NCBI GenBank assembly: GCA_024278315.1
Contig: JAJRTL010000043.1
Span: forward strand, 1-46,656
Reading direction: 5' to 3'
Length of the DNA: 46,656 bases
Source of the DNA: Planctomycetota bacterium
Lineage (GTDB): Bacteria > Planctomycetota > UBA1135 > GCA-002748355
Below the pieces are notes generated by a model that saw nothing but the letters and a program-made list of their open reading frames with translations, was not told where the DNA came from and did not search any database. A program made the position numbers and the translations under genes. Below are positions 18,487 through 26,996 of this stretch, piece after piece. The number at the start of each line of letters is the position of its first letter. The stretch's first letter is position 1.

Positions 18487-18637
18487 CCGGTATCCGGCAA
18501 AGACCCCAGGATCGGGGATTTGTCATCCCTATCCCGGTAGACTACAGGGACATCGAAAATCCTCGCAGGGATGAGGCCTCAGGCTCGTCCCAGTCCGGCA
18601 GGACCGCTCGATCCTTCAACCTGGCCCTGAAGTCAAC

Positions 18638-21607
18638 ATGGTGACACGATCTCTCCTTTCCTCGCGACGCAGCGTGGCTCTGCGCAGCTGTAGCCTTCTC
18701 CTGCTCGCTTCCGGTCCAGGGATGCTGGCCCTGTCTTGTGGCGACAACGTCGGCCGCCTCTTCGACCGGGGTTATGGCAAGGGTGGTGGAACCGCAAGCT
18801 CCTCCATCCAAGCTCCGGCACCCAAGGCGGTCGTCTTGGCGAATCGTCCCCTGGTCCAACGCGTGGCACCGACTGGTGGTGGCGCCCAGGCCACGACTGC
18901 GGTGTACGTGCTCTTCAACGAAGCGATGAATCTCGAGAGTCTCAAGGCCTCGACGACGCAGGAGCCCGCACATCTCTACCTGAGGCGTAAAGGCAGTTCT
19001 GGTGGATCGGCTGGCGGATCGAACGGTATTCCCGGTGGTACGACCACCAACACCCCTCTCCCTGGTACCTACGATCTGCTCCTTGGAGGGCGTCTGCTCG
19101 TCTTCCGGCCGAGCCCGGCCCTGGCGCCCAACCAGACCTATGAGATCTTTGCAGGAAACAACGTCAGGGACCTCGACAGGTCAACGCTGCAGAAGCAGGG
19201 TGTGCTGGGTGAGTTCAAGACGGATGGCAACGTGCAGAGCGGCCCCAGTGTCGTGTTCGAGTATCCTGCTCTCAACGACCAGGGGACGCCACGGGATGCT
19301 CCGGTGCTGATCGGATTCTCCCAGCCGATCGATCCGACGACCGTCAAGAGTTCTACGTTCTTCATGAGTCTCTCGACCGACAAGAGCGCTGTCCCCGGCA
19401 CGATCGACTACCCGCTCATGGTGGGACCGGCTCCAGATACCCGGTTGGCGAGGTTCGTGCCCACCGACCCACTAGGGGCAGTGGCTGGATATGACTTCAC
19501 CTACACCGATGGCATCCAGACCGGAACCATCAAGCTTGCGGTAGGGACGCGGAAACCGCCGATCCAGTTCACGACGATGGCCCCATTGGCTCCCATCAGC
19601 ATCAGGGTCGGGAACCCGACGACAGATGCAGGAGTGACCTTCGAGAACAAGATCAACCTGCGGAATCTGGACAACCTGACGCTCGAAGTGGATCTGCCTG
19701 CGGGAACCCTGGTGGGGGACAAGGTGCTCCTACGGATCTACGGGCAGGACGCTTCGGTCACGACTGCAGACAGCCTGCTGTTCACGGAGCTCACGACCCA
19801 GGTCACGATCGCAGGCGCCCATCAGGAGGTCTTCCCGGTCCCCGGTAAGGTCGGCACGGTGGCCAAGAAGCTCTTCAAGGACGGGAAGCTCTCCTTTGCC
19901 GCTGCCGTCTTGCGCGGCACGAGCCAGACCGGCCTTACCCTGGCCCTGAATCCCGAACAGGATACGGTCCGTCCCACGGTGGACAGTCTCGGGCCACCTT
20001 TGGCCATCGGGACGACCAACGTCTTCCTGACGGATCTCAACGCTGCCGCTATCCACGGTACGGCCAGTGAAGCGCTGGGTGCTCTCGAGCTGACGGTGGC
20101 CTCGCAGACATACGGCCTTTTTGCGTCCACCGAGGACGGTCGATTCTTTTCCTTACCGTTCTTCCTGGGGCGCAACAGCGCGGACCTGCCTTTCGCCATG
20201 AATGCGATCGACGGGGCAGGTAACCGGAGCCTGAACAGCTTCAATGGCTTCTTTCGGCAGCGTGGATTCCTGACCGGTAGTGTGGCCGGTGGCAGTCTCC
20301 GTGTCCTGGCCTATGACGATGCGACCCTGCAACCCATCTCGGGGGTGCAAGTGATCATCGAGCCGGGATTCCCTCAAAAGCCAGCTGTGGGGCAGATCTC
20401 GGCCCAGACACTTGCCGATGGCTCAGTGACCTTCACAGGCCTGGCTTCGGCCCGATACAGCATCACCTTGGTCCGCGCGGGCTACCATTTATATTCGTTG
20501 TTGAACACGGGCGCGGCCCAGCTGTCCCTGCCCATGCGGCCCTTGGCCCAGGCGACGGCCACGGTCTCCGGAACCTTGGCCTTCGGGGTCATACCCGGCA
20601 TGTCTGCCAAGGCCGGCCTCAATCTTCTCGATGATGATTCCAACGATGGAGGCGTCAACACGAACAGCACGAATGCGAACACTCTGGATGCCGTTGCCGT
20701 TCGTCCCAACCGCCCTCTCATGGCTACGGGATTCGCAGGGATTCTTCCACCCACTGGCAAGCCTGCCTTCTTGTTCACCTCGGCAGAACTTGCTTCCACC
20801 AACGGTGGCAAGGGGGTCAACCTGCCTCCCCAATCCGTCAAGGGGGGAGGCCAGGCCTACACGGTAGCGATGGCGATGGCGGCTCCTGCTGTGACGGGCA
20901 AATACCTGGTTCCTTACACCGTGGATCTCAGCAAGGCCCTGGGGCTCGATACGACCAAGTTGGATGGCGATCTCCAGGTACACTTGTTGGCAAGTCTCGG
21001 CGGTTTTTCCGGAACGAGCCTCATGGGATTGGGTTTCACCACGGGGACGGGATCGATCCGGAGCGTGGATGGGAACTACGACACGGGAACTCTCTTGAGT
21101 TTCGCTGGGCTGGGACCCTTGCTCTGGTCCTCGGTCCAGGCCAAAGACCAGGCGGGCAACATCAGCCGTAGTCGCGCCGTGTTCACGGATACGAGCTTCG
21201 GGCTGGTTCTGGTGCTCGGAGACATGCCGGGCGTGCCTGTCCTGGATGCGCCTGCGGGCAACTTCACCGGGTCTCCTGCCGTCACCTTCGCGGATCGCAT
21301 GGATACCGCTAGCCTCGCCAACTCGGTGGCTCCACGTCGGATTCGCGCAGTGGACAGCAAGGATCGTCGTTGGGACCTGTATTCCTTCGATGAGGATGGA
21401 ACCTCGGCGTCGGCCAAAGATACGATCCAGTTTCCGGTCCTGCCGAGCGGCACCGTGGGGCTCAGCACGGGGGCCTGGAAGATCACGGTCGAAGACTGGT
21501 TCGTCCTCGCACCCGGCTCGAATGCCAGCGAAATCAACTTCGAGGATTTCTCACGGTTGCACCTGGGGTGGGCCCGGTCCAAGGCCGAGAACCACACGAT
21601 CCAATAG
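18638..21607 (+). CDS. Large secreted protein with Ig-like (SbsA/Big_5-type) domains
   Basis: 989 residues. The signal region (SLLLLASGPGMLALSC|GD) may be a lipoprotein signal, with a weak lipobox. After a Gly-rich linker come two domains that look like SbsA-type Ig domains (Big_5): VYVLFNEAMNLESLKAS and APVLIGFSQPIDPTTVKSSTF. About residues 540-640 resemble a carboxypeptidase-regulatory-like beta-sandwich: VLAYDDATLQPISGVQVIIEPG, SVTFTGLASARYSITLVRAGY. The C-terminal third again has Ig-like strands. No enzyme motif is visible, so an adhesive or structural surface role is likely. It stands alone with 151 bases upstream and a weak Shine-Dalgarno. Confidence 0.65.
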   Translation: MVTRSLLSSRRSVALRSCSLLLLASGPGMLALSCGDNVGRLFDRGYGKGGGTASSSIQAPAPKAVVLANRPLVQRVAPTGGGAQATTAVYVLFNEAMNLESLKASTTQEPAHLYLRRKGSSGGSAGGSNGIPGGTTTNTPLPGTYDLLLGGRLLVFRPSPALAPNQTYEIFAGNNVRDLDRSTLQKQGVLGEFKTDGNVQSGPSVVFEYPALNDQGTPRDAPVLIGFSQPIDPTTVKSSTFFMSLSTDKSAVPGTIDYPLMVGPAPDTRLARFVPTDPLGAVAGYDFTYTDGIQTGTIKLAVGTRKPPIQFTTMAPLAPISIRVGNPTTDAGVTFENKINLRNLDNLTLEVDLPAGTLVGDKVLLRIYGQDASVTTADSLLFTELTTQVTIAGAHQEVFPVPGKVGTVAKKLFKDGKLSFAAAVLRGTSQTGLTLALNPEQDTVRPTVDSLGPPLAIGTTNVFLTDLNAAAIHGTASEALGALELTVASQTYGLFASTEDGRFFSLPFFLGRNSADLPFAMNAIDGAGNRSLNSFNGFFRQRGFLTGSVAGGSLRVLAYDDATLQPISGVQVIIEPGFPQKPAVGQISAQTLADGSVTFTGLASARYSITLVRAGYHLYSLLNTGAAQLSLPMRPLAQATATVSGTLAFGVIPGMSAKAGLNLLDDDSNDGGVNTNSTNANTLDAVAVRPNRPLMATGFAGILPPTGKPAFLFTSAELASTNGGKGVNLPPQSVKGGGQAYTVAMAMAAPAVTGKYLVPYTVDLSKALGLDTTKLDGDLQVHLLASLGGFSGTSLMGLGFTTGTGSIRSVDGNYDTGTLLSFAGLGPLLWSSVQAKDQAGNISRSRAVFTDTSFGLVLVLGDMPGVPVLDAPAGNFTGSPAVTFADRMDTASLANSVAPRRIRAVDSKDRRWDLYSFDEDGTSASAKDTIQFPVLPSGTVGLSTGAWKITVEDWFVLAPGSNASEINFEDFSRLHLGWARSKAENHTIQ

Positions 21608-21761
21608 ACAGTATGAATCGTTCGGGTGAGGAGGCGGATCCGCCCATCGGGGTGGATCGCTTCGGGAATCGCGACCAGGGAAAGCAAAGGAGCCTGTAGA
21701 TGCCTGGGGGGCAGCGGGTATGCTGCCCGCTTGGTCCATGCTACGAGTTGCAGCGATCCAC

Positions 21762-22385
21762 ATGCAGATGAGTTCCTCCTACCTTCGGCTCTCCTTCCTT
21801 CGACATCCTGGTCTGGCCTTTGGGGGCCTTGCTCTGGGACTCTGCCTTCTCCAGGGTTGTGAGGCTCCCAAGCGGGATGTCTTCACTTTGGATTCGATCA
21901 AAGTCCTGGAACCTCGCGGAGAGGTCCGCGAGGTCATGGCCTGGCCTCTGGTGGCCGTGGGACCTGTCAACGACCAGCTGAAGCCGGATGCTCGAAAGAT
22001 CATCCAGGAGCGCCTCCAGGAGGGGTTGATCCAGAAGCAGTTCTCGGCTCTCGCCCTCGAGCGTGTGAGGACCTACGTCCGTCAATACGGCGCCGCCGAA
22101 GGGCATGCCCTCCAAGCTGTGGTCGCCGCCAAGGCGGATGCGGTGCTGATCCTGAGCATCGGCGAGTGGGATGAATCGGCCCTCTACACCCTGGGCAAGA
22201 TCCGCTGCAAGGGTGAGATCAAGCTTGTCGATCGCCAGGGGCGCATCCGCTGGGGGGGCAACCTGAAAGTCGATGCCGAGCTGGTGCCTTCGACAGCGAG
22301 GAACGCCTCACTGGACGAGAAGCGCCGGTTGGCCGTGGAGAGCTTCGCACGGCAGCTGGCCAGACGCCTGCCCAAGCAGTTCTGA
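21762..22385 (+). CDS. Small lipoprotein of unknown function
   Basis: About 207 residues from the ATG at 21762; 21738 and 21768 are also possible because none has a good ribosome site. The signal (FGGLALGLCLLQGC|EAP) has a clear lipobox LQGC. The mature domain is alpha/beta: VMAWPLVAVGPVND, ADAVLILSIGEWDES, RCKGEIKLVDRQGRIRWGGNLKV. This layout recalls small envelope lipoproteins of the CsgG/LpoB/GNA1162 kind, but I cannot place it in a family. It lies 154 bases after the Ig-like protein and before the structured rpsO leader. Confidence 0.6.
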   Translation: MQMSSSYLRLSFLRHPGLAFGGLALGLCLLQGCEAPKRDVFTLDSIKVLEPRGEVREVMAWPLVAVGPVNDQLKPDARKIIQERLQEGLIQKQFSALALERVRTYVRQYGAAEGHALQAVVAAKADAVLILSIGEWDESALYTLGKIRCKGEIKLVDRQGRIRWGGNLKVDAELVPSTARNASLDEKRRLAVESFARQLARRLPKQF

Positions 22386-22435
22386 GGCCGATTTCCGGGA
22401 GCTGCTCTTTCAACCAGGCCTTTGGGTCTCTGCGG

Positions 22436-22497
22436 GAAAATCAGAGATTCCTTGCCCACGGACCCAGACCCAGGCAGACTGCTGCGCTGATTTTTCA
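22436..22497 (+). terminator. Long stem-loop between the lipoprotein gene and rpsO
   Basis: GGAAAATCAG at 22436-22445 pairs with CTGATTTTTC at 22488-22497 (10 bp with one G-U), enclosing a 42-base loop that has its own GCAG/CTGC hairpin. The T-rich right arm could act as a terminator for the upstream gene, or the element may be part of the rpsO leader. There is no separate T tract after the stem, so a terminator role is uncertain. Confidence 0.35.
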
Positions 22498-22546
22498 GAC
22501 TCAGCCCTTTGTTCCAGAGGTGTTTGGGTCGATACGCTTGGCTAGA

Positions 22547-22580
22547 CCTGCTGGTCGGATCCCTATTTTGGATCGGCAGG
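22547..22580 (+). promoter_or_regulatory. Bipartite leader hairpin upstream of rpsO, possible S15 autoregulatory site
   Basis: CCTGC pairs with GCAGG, and inside it GATCC pairs with GGATC around the loop CTATTTT; the two stems are separated by an asymmetric internal loop (TGGTCG opposite G). It ends 14 bases before the AAGGAAG ribosome site of rpsO. Ribosomal protein S15 is known to control its own mRNA through structured leaders in several phyla. Whether S15 binds here is inference from position and shape. Confidence 0.45.
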
Positions 22581-22605
22581 CCGTGAACAAAGGAAGAATA
22601 GGGCC

Positions 22606-22878
22606 ATGGCACTGACCAAGGAAGAGCGTCAAAAGCTCGTCGAGGAGTATCGCGACCACGAGAAGGACACTGGCAGCACTGCCGTCCAGGTGGCCATCCT
22701 CTCCACCGACATCAAGGCGCTGACCGAGCACCTCAAGAAGCACAAGAAGGATTATCACACTCAGCGGGGCCTCATGAAGAAGGTGGGTCGCAGGAATCGA
22801 CTCCTGCGTTACCTCCACCGCAAGAGCCCCGAGATCCACCGCGAGGTGGTCCAGAAGCTGGGTCTTCGCGCCAAGTAG
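22606..22878 (+). CDS. rpsO: 30S ribosomal protein S15
   Basis: 90 residues, the standard S15 length, start ATG 22606 with AAGGAAG upstream. Conserved S15 features: residues 21-27 DTGSTAVQVAIL with helix 2, HLKKHKKDYHTQRGLMKKVGRRN and the C-terminal LLRYLHRKSPE. It binds 16S rRNA early in small-subunit assembly at the helix 20/21/22 junction. It is followed by pnp, the arrangement known from E. coli and many other bacteria. The 287-base spacer to pnp has a small hairpin (CTCGTC/GACGAG at 23003-23017) but no clear terminator. Confidence 0.98.
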   Translation: MALTKEERQKLVEEYRDHEKDTGSTAVQVAILSTDIKALTEHLKKHKKDYHTQRGLMKKVGRRNRLLRYLHRKSPEIHREVVQKLGLRAK

Positions 22879-23165
22879 ATAGCAAAGCCGGGATCTGCAG
22901 GATGCAGGTCTGCGGTGATTGGCAGCAAGACCCTCCCCCCGTCTCTGGCGCTCCCGATGAGCTCCGTGGGAATCGATTTTCCCAGCCAGGGCATGTCGTC
23001 CACTCGTCGTGGACGAGATCCGGGTTGCCCACCACCCTGGTGTGGCGGTCCAGTCAGACCGATCTCCGGCCCCCCTCGCGAAAGAGGGCTGTCGGGGAAG
23101 ACTCCCAGGTTTCGAATCCGGGAAGGCGTGCACACCCGCCAGTGGTCTTGCGAAGCGGTAGGAAA

Positions 23166-26100
23166 ATGGTGTGGGAGCAGGAGCTCCAGGAGAAAGAGCA
23201 CGTGACGCATGTCAACGTCAAGGGGAAGATCGCAGGACGCGAACTCATCCTCGAAACCGGGAACTGGGCGAAGCAGTCCGATGGTTCCATCATCGCCACC
23301 TATGGTGGCACCAAAGTCATGGCCATGGCCAACAGGGCCAAAGCACGAGAAGGCCTCGACTTCTTTCCGCTCACCGTGGACTATCGGGAGCGGACCTATG
23401 CTGCGGGCAAATACCCCGGCGGTTTCTTCAAGCGTGAGGCGAGGCCCACCAACAAGGAAACCCTCACCTGCCGTCTGATCGATCGGCCGATCCGTCCCTT
23501 GTTTCCGGATGGATACAAGGAGGAGGTCCAGGTCCTGATCACGGTGATCCAGGTCGACCAAGAGGTCGATCCCGACATCGTGGGCATGGTCGCGGGCTTT
23601 GCCGCGCTGCGCACGAGTTCGATCCCCTTCACGGAGAATCTCGGTGCCGTTCGGGTCGCCTACATCGACGACAAGATCGTCGTGAACCCCTCGATCGAGG
23701 AGACCGAGTCCGAGCAGAACAAGCTCAACTTCATCATGGCGGCGACGAAGGATGCCGTGCAGATGGTCGAGGCTGGTGCCGAGCAGGTCTCCGAAGAAGT
23801 CATCCTCGATGTCCTCGAGCAGGGCCAGAAGGTCTGTGGTGACATTGGTGCGCTGATCGAGAAGCTCGCCAAGAAGGTCAAGAAGGCCAAGCTCGAGTTC
23901 CAGGCTCCTGAGGTTCGTAGCGAGATCGAGACGAAGGTGGAGCGCAAGTTCTACAAGAAGCTCTTTGCCGCCGTGACGTCCCAGGGCAACAAGCATGAAC
24001 GTGGCGATGCCATCAATGAGGTGGCCACGGCGATCAAGGAGTGGGGCGAGATCGAGTTCGCAGGCTCCGAGACGGTCGAGGCCGACACTAAGTACCTCAA
24101 GAACTTCATCTACGAGCTCAAGAAGAGAGCCGAGCGCGAGACCATCCTGGATGGGACCCGCACCGACGGCCGCGGGCCTGCGGATATCCGTCCGATCTCC
24201 TGCGAGATCGGTCCCCTGAGTCGTTTGCACGGTTCGGCCATCTTCACTCGCGGTGAGACACAGGCTCTGGTGACCACAACGCTGGGAACGGTAGACGATG
24301 AGCAGATCGTCGAAGGTCTGGGTGATGGGATCCGCAAGAAGTTCTACCTGCACTACAACTTCCCACCCTTCTGCGTGGGCGAGGTCCGTCCTCAGCGTGG
24401 TCCCGGTCGCCGTGAAATCGGACATGGCATGCTGGCCGAGCGGGCCCTGGTCTCGGTGCTCCCGGATCCCTCGGTCTTCCCCTACACGATCCGCCTCGTG
24501 AGCGAGATCCTCGAGTCCAATGGATCCAGCTCCATGGCCTCGGTCTGTGGTGGTTGTCTGGCCCTCATGGACGCAGGAGTCCCGATCCAGCAGCCCGTCG
24601 CGGGCATTGCCATGGGGCTCATCAAGGAAGGCCGCAAGACCGCCATCCTGTCCGACATCCTCGGTAGCGAGGATCACTGTGGCGACATGGACTTCAAGGT
24701 GACCGGCACGCAGTTCGGCATCACGGCCCTGCAGATGGACATCAAGTGCTCGGGGCTCACCCGTGCCATCATGAAGAAGGCGCTCGAGCAGGCCAAGCAA
24801 GGCCGCATCCACATCCTGAAGGAGATGCTCAAGGCCATCGACAAGCCGCGGACCGCGATCAGCAAGAACGCGCCGCGCCTCGAGCGGTTGAAGATCAACC
24901 CCGAGAAGATCGGCCTCATCATCGGGCCGGGTGGAAAGAACATCCGGGCCTTGCAGGAGGAGACCAAGACCAAGCTCAACGTCGATGATGACGGCACGAT
25001 CACGATTGCTGGAGCGATCAGCGAACTCGTGGACGAGGCCGTGCGAAGGATCGAGGCCATGACGGCCGAGGTCGAGATCGGCAAGACCTACCAAGGTCGC
25101 GTCGTTTCGATCAAGGAGTTTGGTGCCTTCATCGAGGTCCTCCCGGGTCAGGAAGGACTTTGTCACGTCTCCGAGCTCTCCAACGACTTCGTGAGGTCTG
25201 TCAATGAAGTCATGGACATTGGGTACATCGTCGCCGTCAAGGTCCTGGACGTAGACGCCTTGGGCAAGATCAAGCTGTCCCGCAAGGTCCTGCTGGAGGG
25301 CGGAGATGCGGAGGGGCAAGAGGGTGGCCAGGAAAGGCCTCGGCGTTCCTCCCGGCGCGAGGAGGGAGATGCTCCCGCTCGCGGTCGAGACCGGGATCGC
25401 GGTCGAGATCGGGATCGTAGTCGAGACCGGGATCGGTCGGAGCGACCCGATGAGGACCACCCCCGCCGCTCGCGAGGTGGAGATGACGATGAGGCTCCTC
25501 GCCGAGGTCGCGCCAGTCGTGATGCGGAGGGTGAGGCACCTCGACGGAGTCGGGATGCGCGAACCGACGAGGATCGTCCTCGCAGAGGTGGACGCAGTCG
25601 AGACGACGAGGATCGCCCCCGCCGTGGACGCGGGAGGGACGAGGAAGATCGCCCCCGCCGCAGTCATCGCGATGATGAGGATCGTCCGCGCCGCAGCAGC
25701 AGCCGAGACGACGAGGATCGCCCCCGCCGTGGTCGCGGGAGGGACGAGGAAGATCGTCCGCGCCGCAGCAGCAGCCGAGACGACGAGGATCGCCCCCGCC
25801 GTGGACGCGGGAGGGACGAGGAAGATCGCCCGCGCCGCAGCAGCAGCAAGCGTGACGATGAGGATCGCCCCCGCCGCAGCAGCAACCGCGACGACGAGGA
25901 TCGCCCGCGTCGTCGCAGCAACCGCGACGACGAGGATCGTCCGCGTCGTCGCAGTAACCGCGACGACGAGGATCGTCCGCGTCGGGGTGCCCGGGGTAGC
26001 GAGGAGGGCGAAGAGCGCCCTTCCCGTGGTCGTGGCAGGGACCGGGATCGCGATGACGAGTGGGAATCCGAGGGGCGTGGCAGGACGGACCCAAAAGACG

Positions 26101-26240
26101 ATCGACCAGACCTCGATGCAGATGTAGATGAGATTCCCCGGGGACGCGGGCGCTCATCAGGCCGAGGTCGCTCCTCGTCCGATCGTGGCGGGCGTCATTC
26201 TTCCGGCTCACGGTCGAGTGGAGGGCGAACCAGGCGATAG
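23166..26240 (+). CDS. pnp: Polynucleotide phosphorylase with a ~310-residue charged repeat tail
   Basis: 1024 residues from the ATG at 23166 (TAGGA just upstream); the track's longer ORF runs into the rpsO spacer. Residues 1-570 are the two RNase PH-like domains: FFPLTVDYRERTYAAGK, LHYNFPPFCVGE, GRREIGHGMLAERAL and EDHCGDMDFKVTGT with the catalytic Asp residues. KH domain with GPGG at about 575-630, then S1 (GRVVSIKEFGAFIEVLPG) to about 708. PNPase degrades RNA 3' to 5' with phosphate and can add tails. Usual length is about 700, so roughly 310 extra residues follow. They are Arg/Asp/Glu/Ser repeats and end in a GR/SR-rich segment. The enzyme looks intact. Confidence 0.97.
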   Translation: MVWEQELQEKEHVTHVNVKGKIAGRELILETGNWAKQSDGSIIATYGGTKVMAMANRAKAREGLDFFPLTVDYRERTYAAGKYPGGFFKREARPTNKETLTCRLIDRPIRPLFPDGYKEEVQVLITVIQVDQEVDPDIVGMVAGFAALRTSSIPFTENLGAVRVAYIDDKIVVNPSIEETESEQNKLNFIMAATKDAVQMVEAGAEQVSEEVILDVLEQGQKVCGDIGALIEKLAKKVKKAKLEFQAPEVRSEIETKVERKFYKKLFAAVTSQGNKHERGDAINEVATAIKEWGEIEFAGSETVEADTKYLKNFIYELKKRAERETILDGTRTDGRGPADIRPISCEIGPLSRLHGSAIFTRGETQALVTTTLGTVDDEQIVEGLGDGIRKKFYLHYNFPPFCVGEVRPQRGPGRREIGHGMLAERALVSVLPDPSVFPYTIRLVSEILESNGSSSMASVCGGCLALMDAGVPIQQPVAGIAMGLIKEGRKTAILSDILGSEDHCGDMDFKVTGTQFGITALQMDIKCSGLTRAIMKKALEQAKQGRIHILKEMLKAIDKPRTAISKNAPRLERLKINPEKIGLIIGPGGKNIRALQEETKTKLNVDDDGTITIAGAISELVDEAVRRIEAMTAEVEIGKTYQGRVVSIKEFGAFIEVLPGQEGLCHVSELSNDFVRSVNEVMDIGYIVAVKVLDVDALGKIKLSRKVLLEGGDAEGQEGGQERPRRSSRREEGDAPARGRDRDRGRDRDRSRDRDRSERPDEDHPRRSRGGDDDEAPRRGRASRDAEGEAPRRSRDARTDEDRPRRGGRSRDDEDRPRRGRGRDEEDRPRRSHRDDEDRPRRSSSRDDEDRPRRGRGRDEEDRPRRSSSRDDEDRPRRGRGRDEEDRPRRSSSKRDDEDRPRRSSNRDDEDRPRRRSNRDDEDRPRRRSNRDDEDRPRRGARGSEEGEERPSRGRGRDRDRDDEWESEGRGRTDPKDDRPDLDADVDEIPRGRGRSSGRGRSSSDRGGRHSSGSRSSGGRTRR
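25560..25996 (+). repeat. In-frame repeat encoding RDDEDRPRR-type units in the pnp tail
   Basis: About 12 imperfect copies of a 36-39 base unit encode R-D-(D/E)-E-D-R-P-R-R followed by 2-4 variable Gly/Ser/Arg residues. Three variants alternate (…RRGRG, …RRSSS, …RRRSN), including a higher-order GRG/SSS pair repeated three times. All other frames stay open across it because of the low-complexity codons, which produces several false ORFs. Copy number is likely to vary between strains. Confidence 0.85.
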
Positions 26241-26513
26241 CCTGGGATTCCATCCCCAACAGTGAGCTGCCCGGGCTCTCACCCGGCCGTCACCCAGACC
26301 GATCCCGTATCGGACAAGGCTGCGGCGGGGTGCGAGCCCGGTTCGCGTACCTCGCATCTGCCCTCGATTACAGCGCTCTGGGTTGAGACCGGGAAGAGCC
26401 CATGCCTTGGGCCAGTGGCGGCCATTTTCTCAAGTCCTCCGTCGTACATGCCGACAGAGGGTGTGGCTCCGACGTGGGGTCCCGGCTCATGGCGGCAGGG
26501 ACGCGTACGGATG

Positions 26514-26570
26514 CTGCCACAGGCCCTCAGGGTCGTGGCAGTCGGGTCAGGCCCGACTTGGTTCTTTATT
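26514..26570 (+). promoter_or_regulatory. Tandem hairpins with terminator-like end in the cold-shock gene leader
   Basis: CTGCCAC (26514-26520) pairs with GTGGCAG (26535-26541), with an inner CCC-TCA-GGG. Immediately after, AGTCGGG (26540-26546) pairs with CCCGACT (26552-26558), followed by TGGTTCTTTATT. The second hairpin has the form of an intrinsic terminator and ends at the ribosome site GGAG of the cold-shock gene, so no promoter fits between them. CTGCC can also pair with an upstream GGCAG near 26493, giving an alternative fold. The whole 340-base stretch from 26241 to 26581 has no convincing gene. Confidence 0.5.
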
Positions 26571-26581
26571 GGAGTAGATTG

Positions 26582-26848
26582 ATGAACGTAACCGGCACCG
26601 TCAAGTGGTTCGACAACCGCAAGGGCTTTGGGTTTCTCCTGACCGATGGGATCGAAGAGGACATCTTCGTTCACTACAGCCAGGTCCAGGGTGAGGGCTT
26701 CAAGTGTCTTCATGATGGCGAGAAGGTCGATTTCGACCTGGTGAGGGGAGACAAGGGATATCACGCTCATCAGGTGACCAAGCACGTGCCCTGTGCTGGT
26801 GGCGCGCACAGTGAGGCTCTGGTCGAGCCCACTCTCAGCAGAGTCTGA
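26582..26848 (+). CDS. Cold-shock domain protein (CspA family)
   Basis: 88 residues starting at ATG 26582 with GGAG eight bases upstream; the track's 148-residue ORF includes the leader. Residues 1-68 are a complete cold-shock domain with RNP1 KGFGFL and RNP2 DIFVHY, plus VKWFDNRKG at the start. About 20 extra C-terminal residues (VPCAGGAHSEALVEPTL) are unusual for the family. It binds single-stranded RNA or DNA and melts secondary structure. The long leader fits the known pattern of cold-regulated csp mRNAs. Being next to pnp and rpsO, it belongs to an RNA-metabolism neighbourhood. Confidence 0.95.
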   Translation: MNVTGTVKWFDNRKGFGFLLTDGIEEDIFVHYSQVQGEGFKCLHDGEKVDFDLVRGDKGYHAHQVTKHVPCAGGAHSEALVEPTLSRV

Positions 26849-26861
26849 GACTGCTCCTTAC

Positions 26862-26886
26862 CGGAAGGGTTCCAAGAGCCCTTCCG
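26862..26886 (+). terminator. Hairpin after the cold-shock gene, terminator-like
   Basis: CGGAAGGG pairs perfectly with CCCTTCCG around TTCCAAGAG, starting 13 bases after the stop codon. There is no T tract after it, so it may end or protect the mRNA rather than act as a classical intrinsic terminator. Confidence 0.45.
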
Positions 26887-26926
26887 AACGGATGTTCCAG
26901 CACACCGGGAAGCCCATACGCAGCGC

Positions 26927-26955
26927 GGCTCAATTCTATTGGGTGGAATTGAGCC
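26927..26955. promoter_or_regulatory. Perfect 10-bp inverted repeat upstream of the sigma-54 activator gene
   Basis: GGCTCAATTC and GAATTGAGCC form a perfect 10-bp inverted repeat with a 9-base centre (TATTGGGTG), ending 41 bases before the start codon. Arms and spacing suit a dimeric repressor/activator site, or a hairpin if transcribed. No U tract follows. Confidence 0.45.
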
Positions 26956-26996
26956 AAAGTCCTGCCCATACTGCGCTTTCTGCCTAGAATGTCTCG

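Noticed and set aside
18500-18530. CCCC/GGGG hairpin after the Hpt gene as a terminator
   Set aside because: The stem is only four base pairs and no T tract follows.
22879-23165. Regulatory RNA in the rpsO-pnp spacer
   Set aside because: Only a small 6-bp hairpin (23003-23017) is visible, too weak to claim an element, although RNase III-type control is known here in E. coli.
22809-25667. 952-codon - strand ORF opposite pnp
   Set aside because: It mirrors the pnp frame; the translation is low-complexity and matches no family, and pnp on the + strand is unmistakable.
25270-26259. ORFs in other frames of the pnp repeat tail (329 and 273 codons)
   Set aside because: The repeat leaves all frames open; only the frame joined to the KH/S1 domains has support.
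26262-26582. 106-codon ORF in the cold-shock leader
   Set aside because: Its translation has no recognisable features and its end overlaps the hairpins and the cold-shock gene start.
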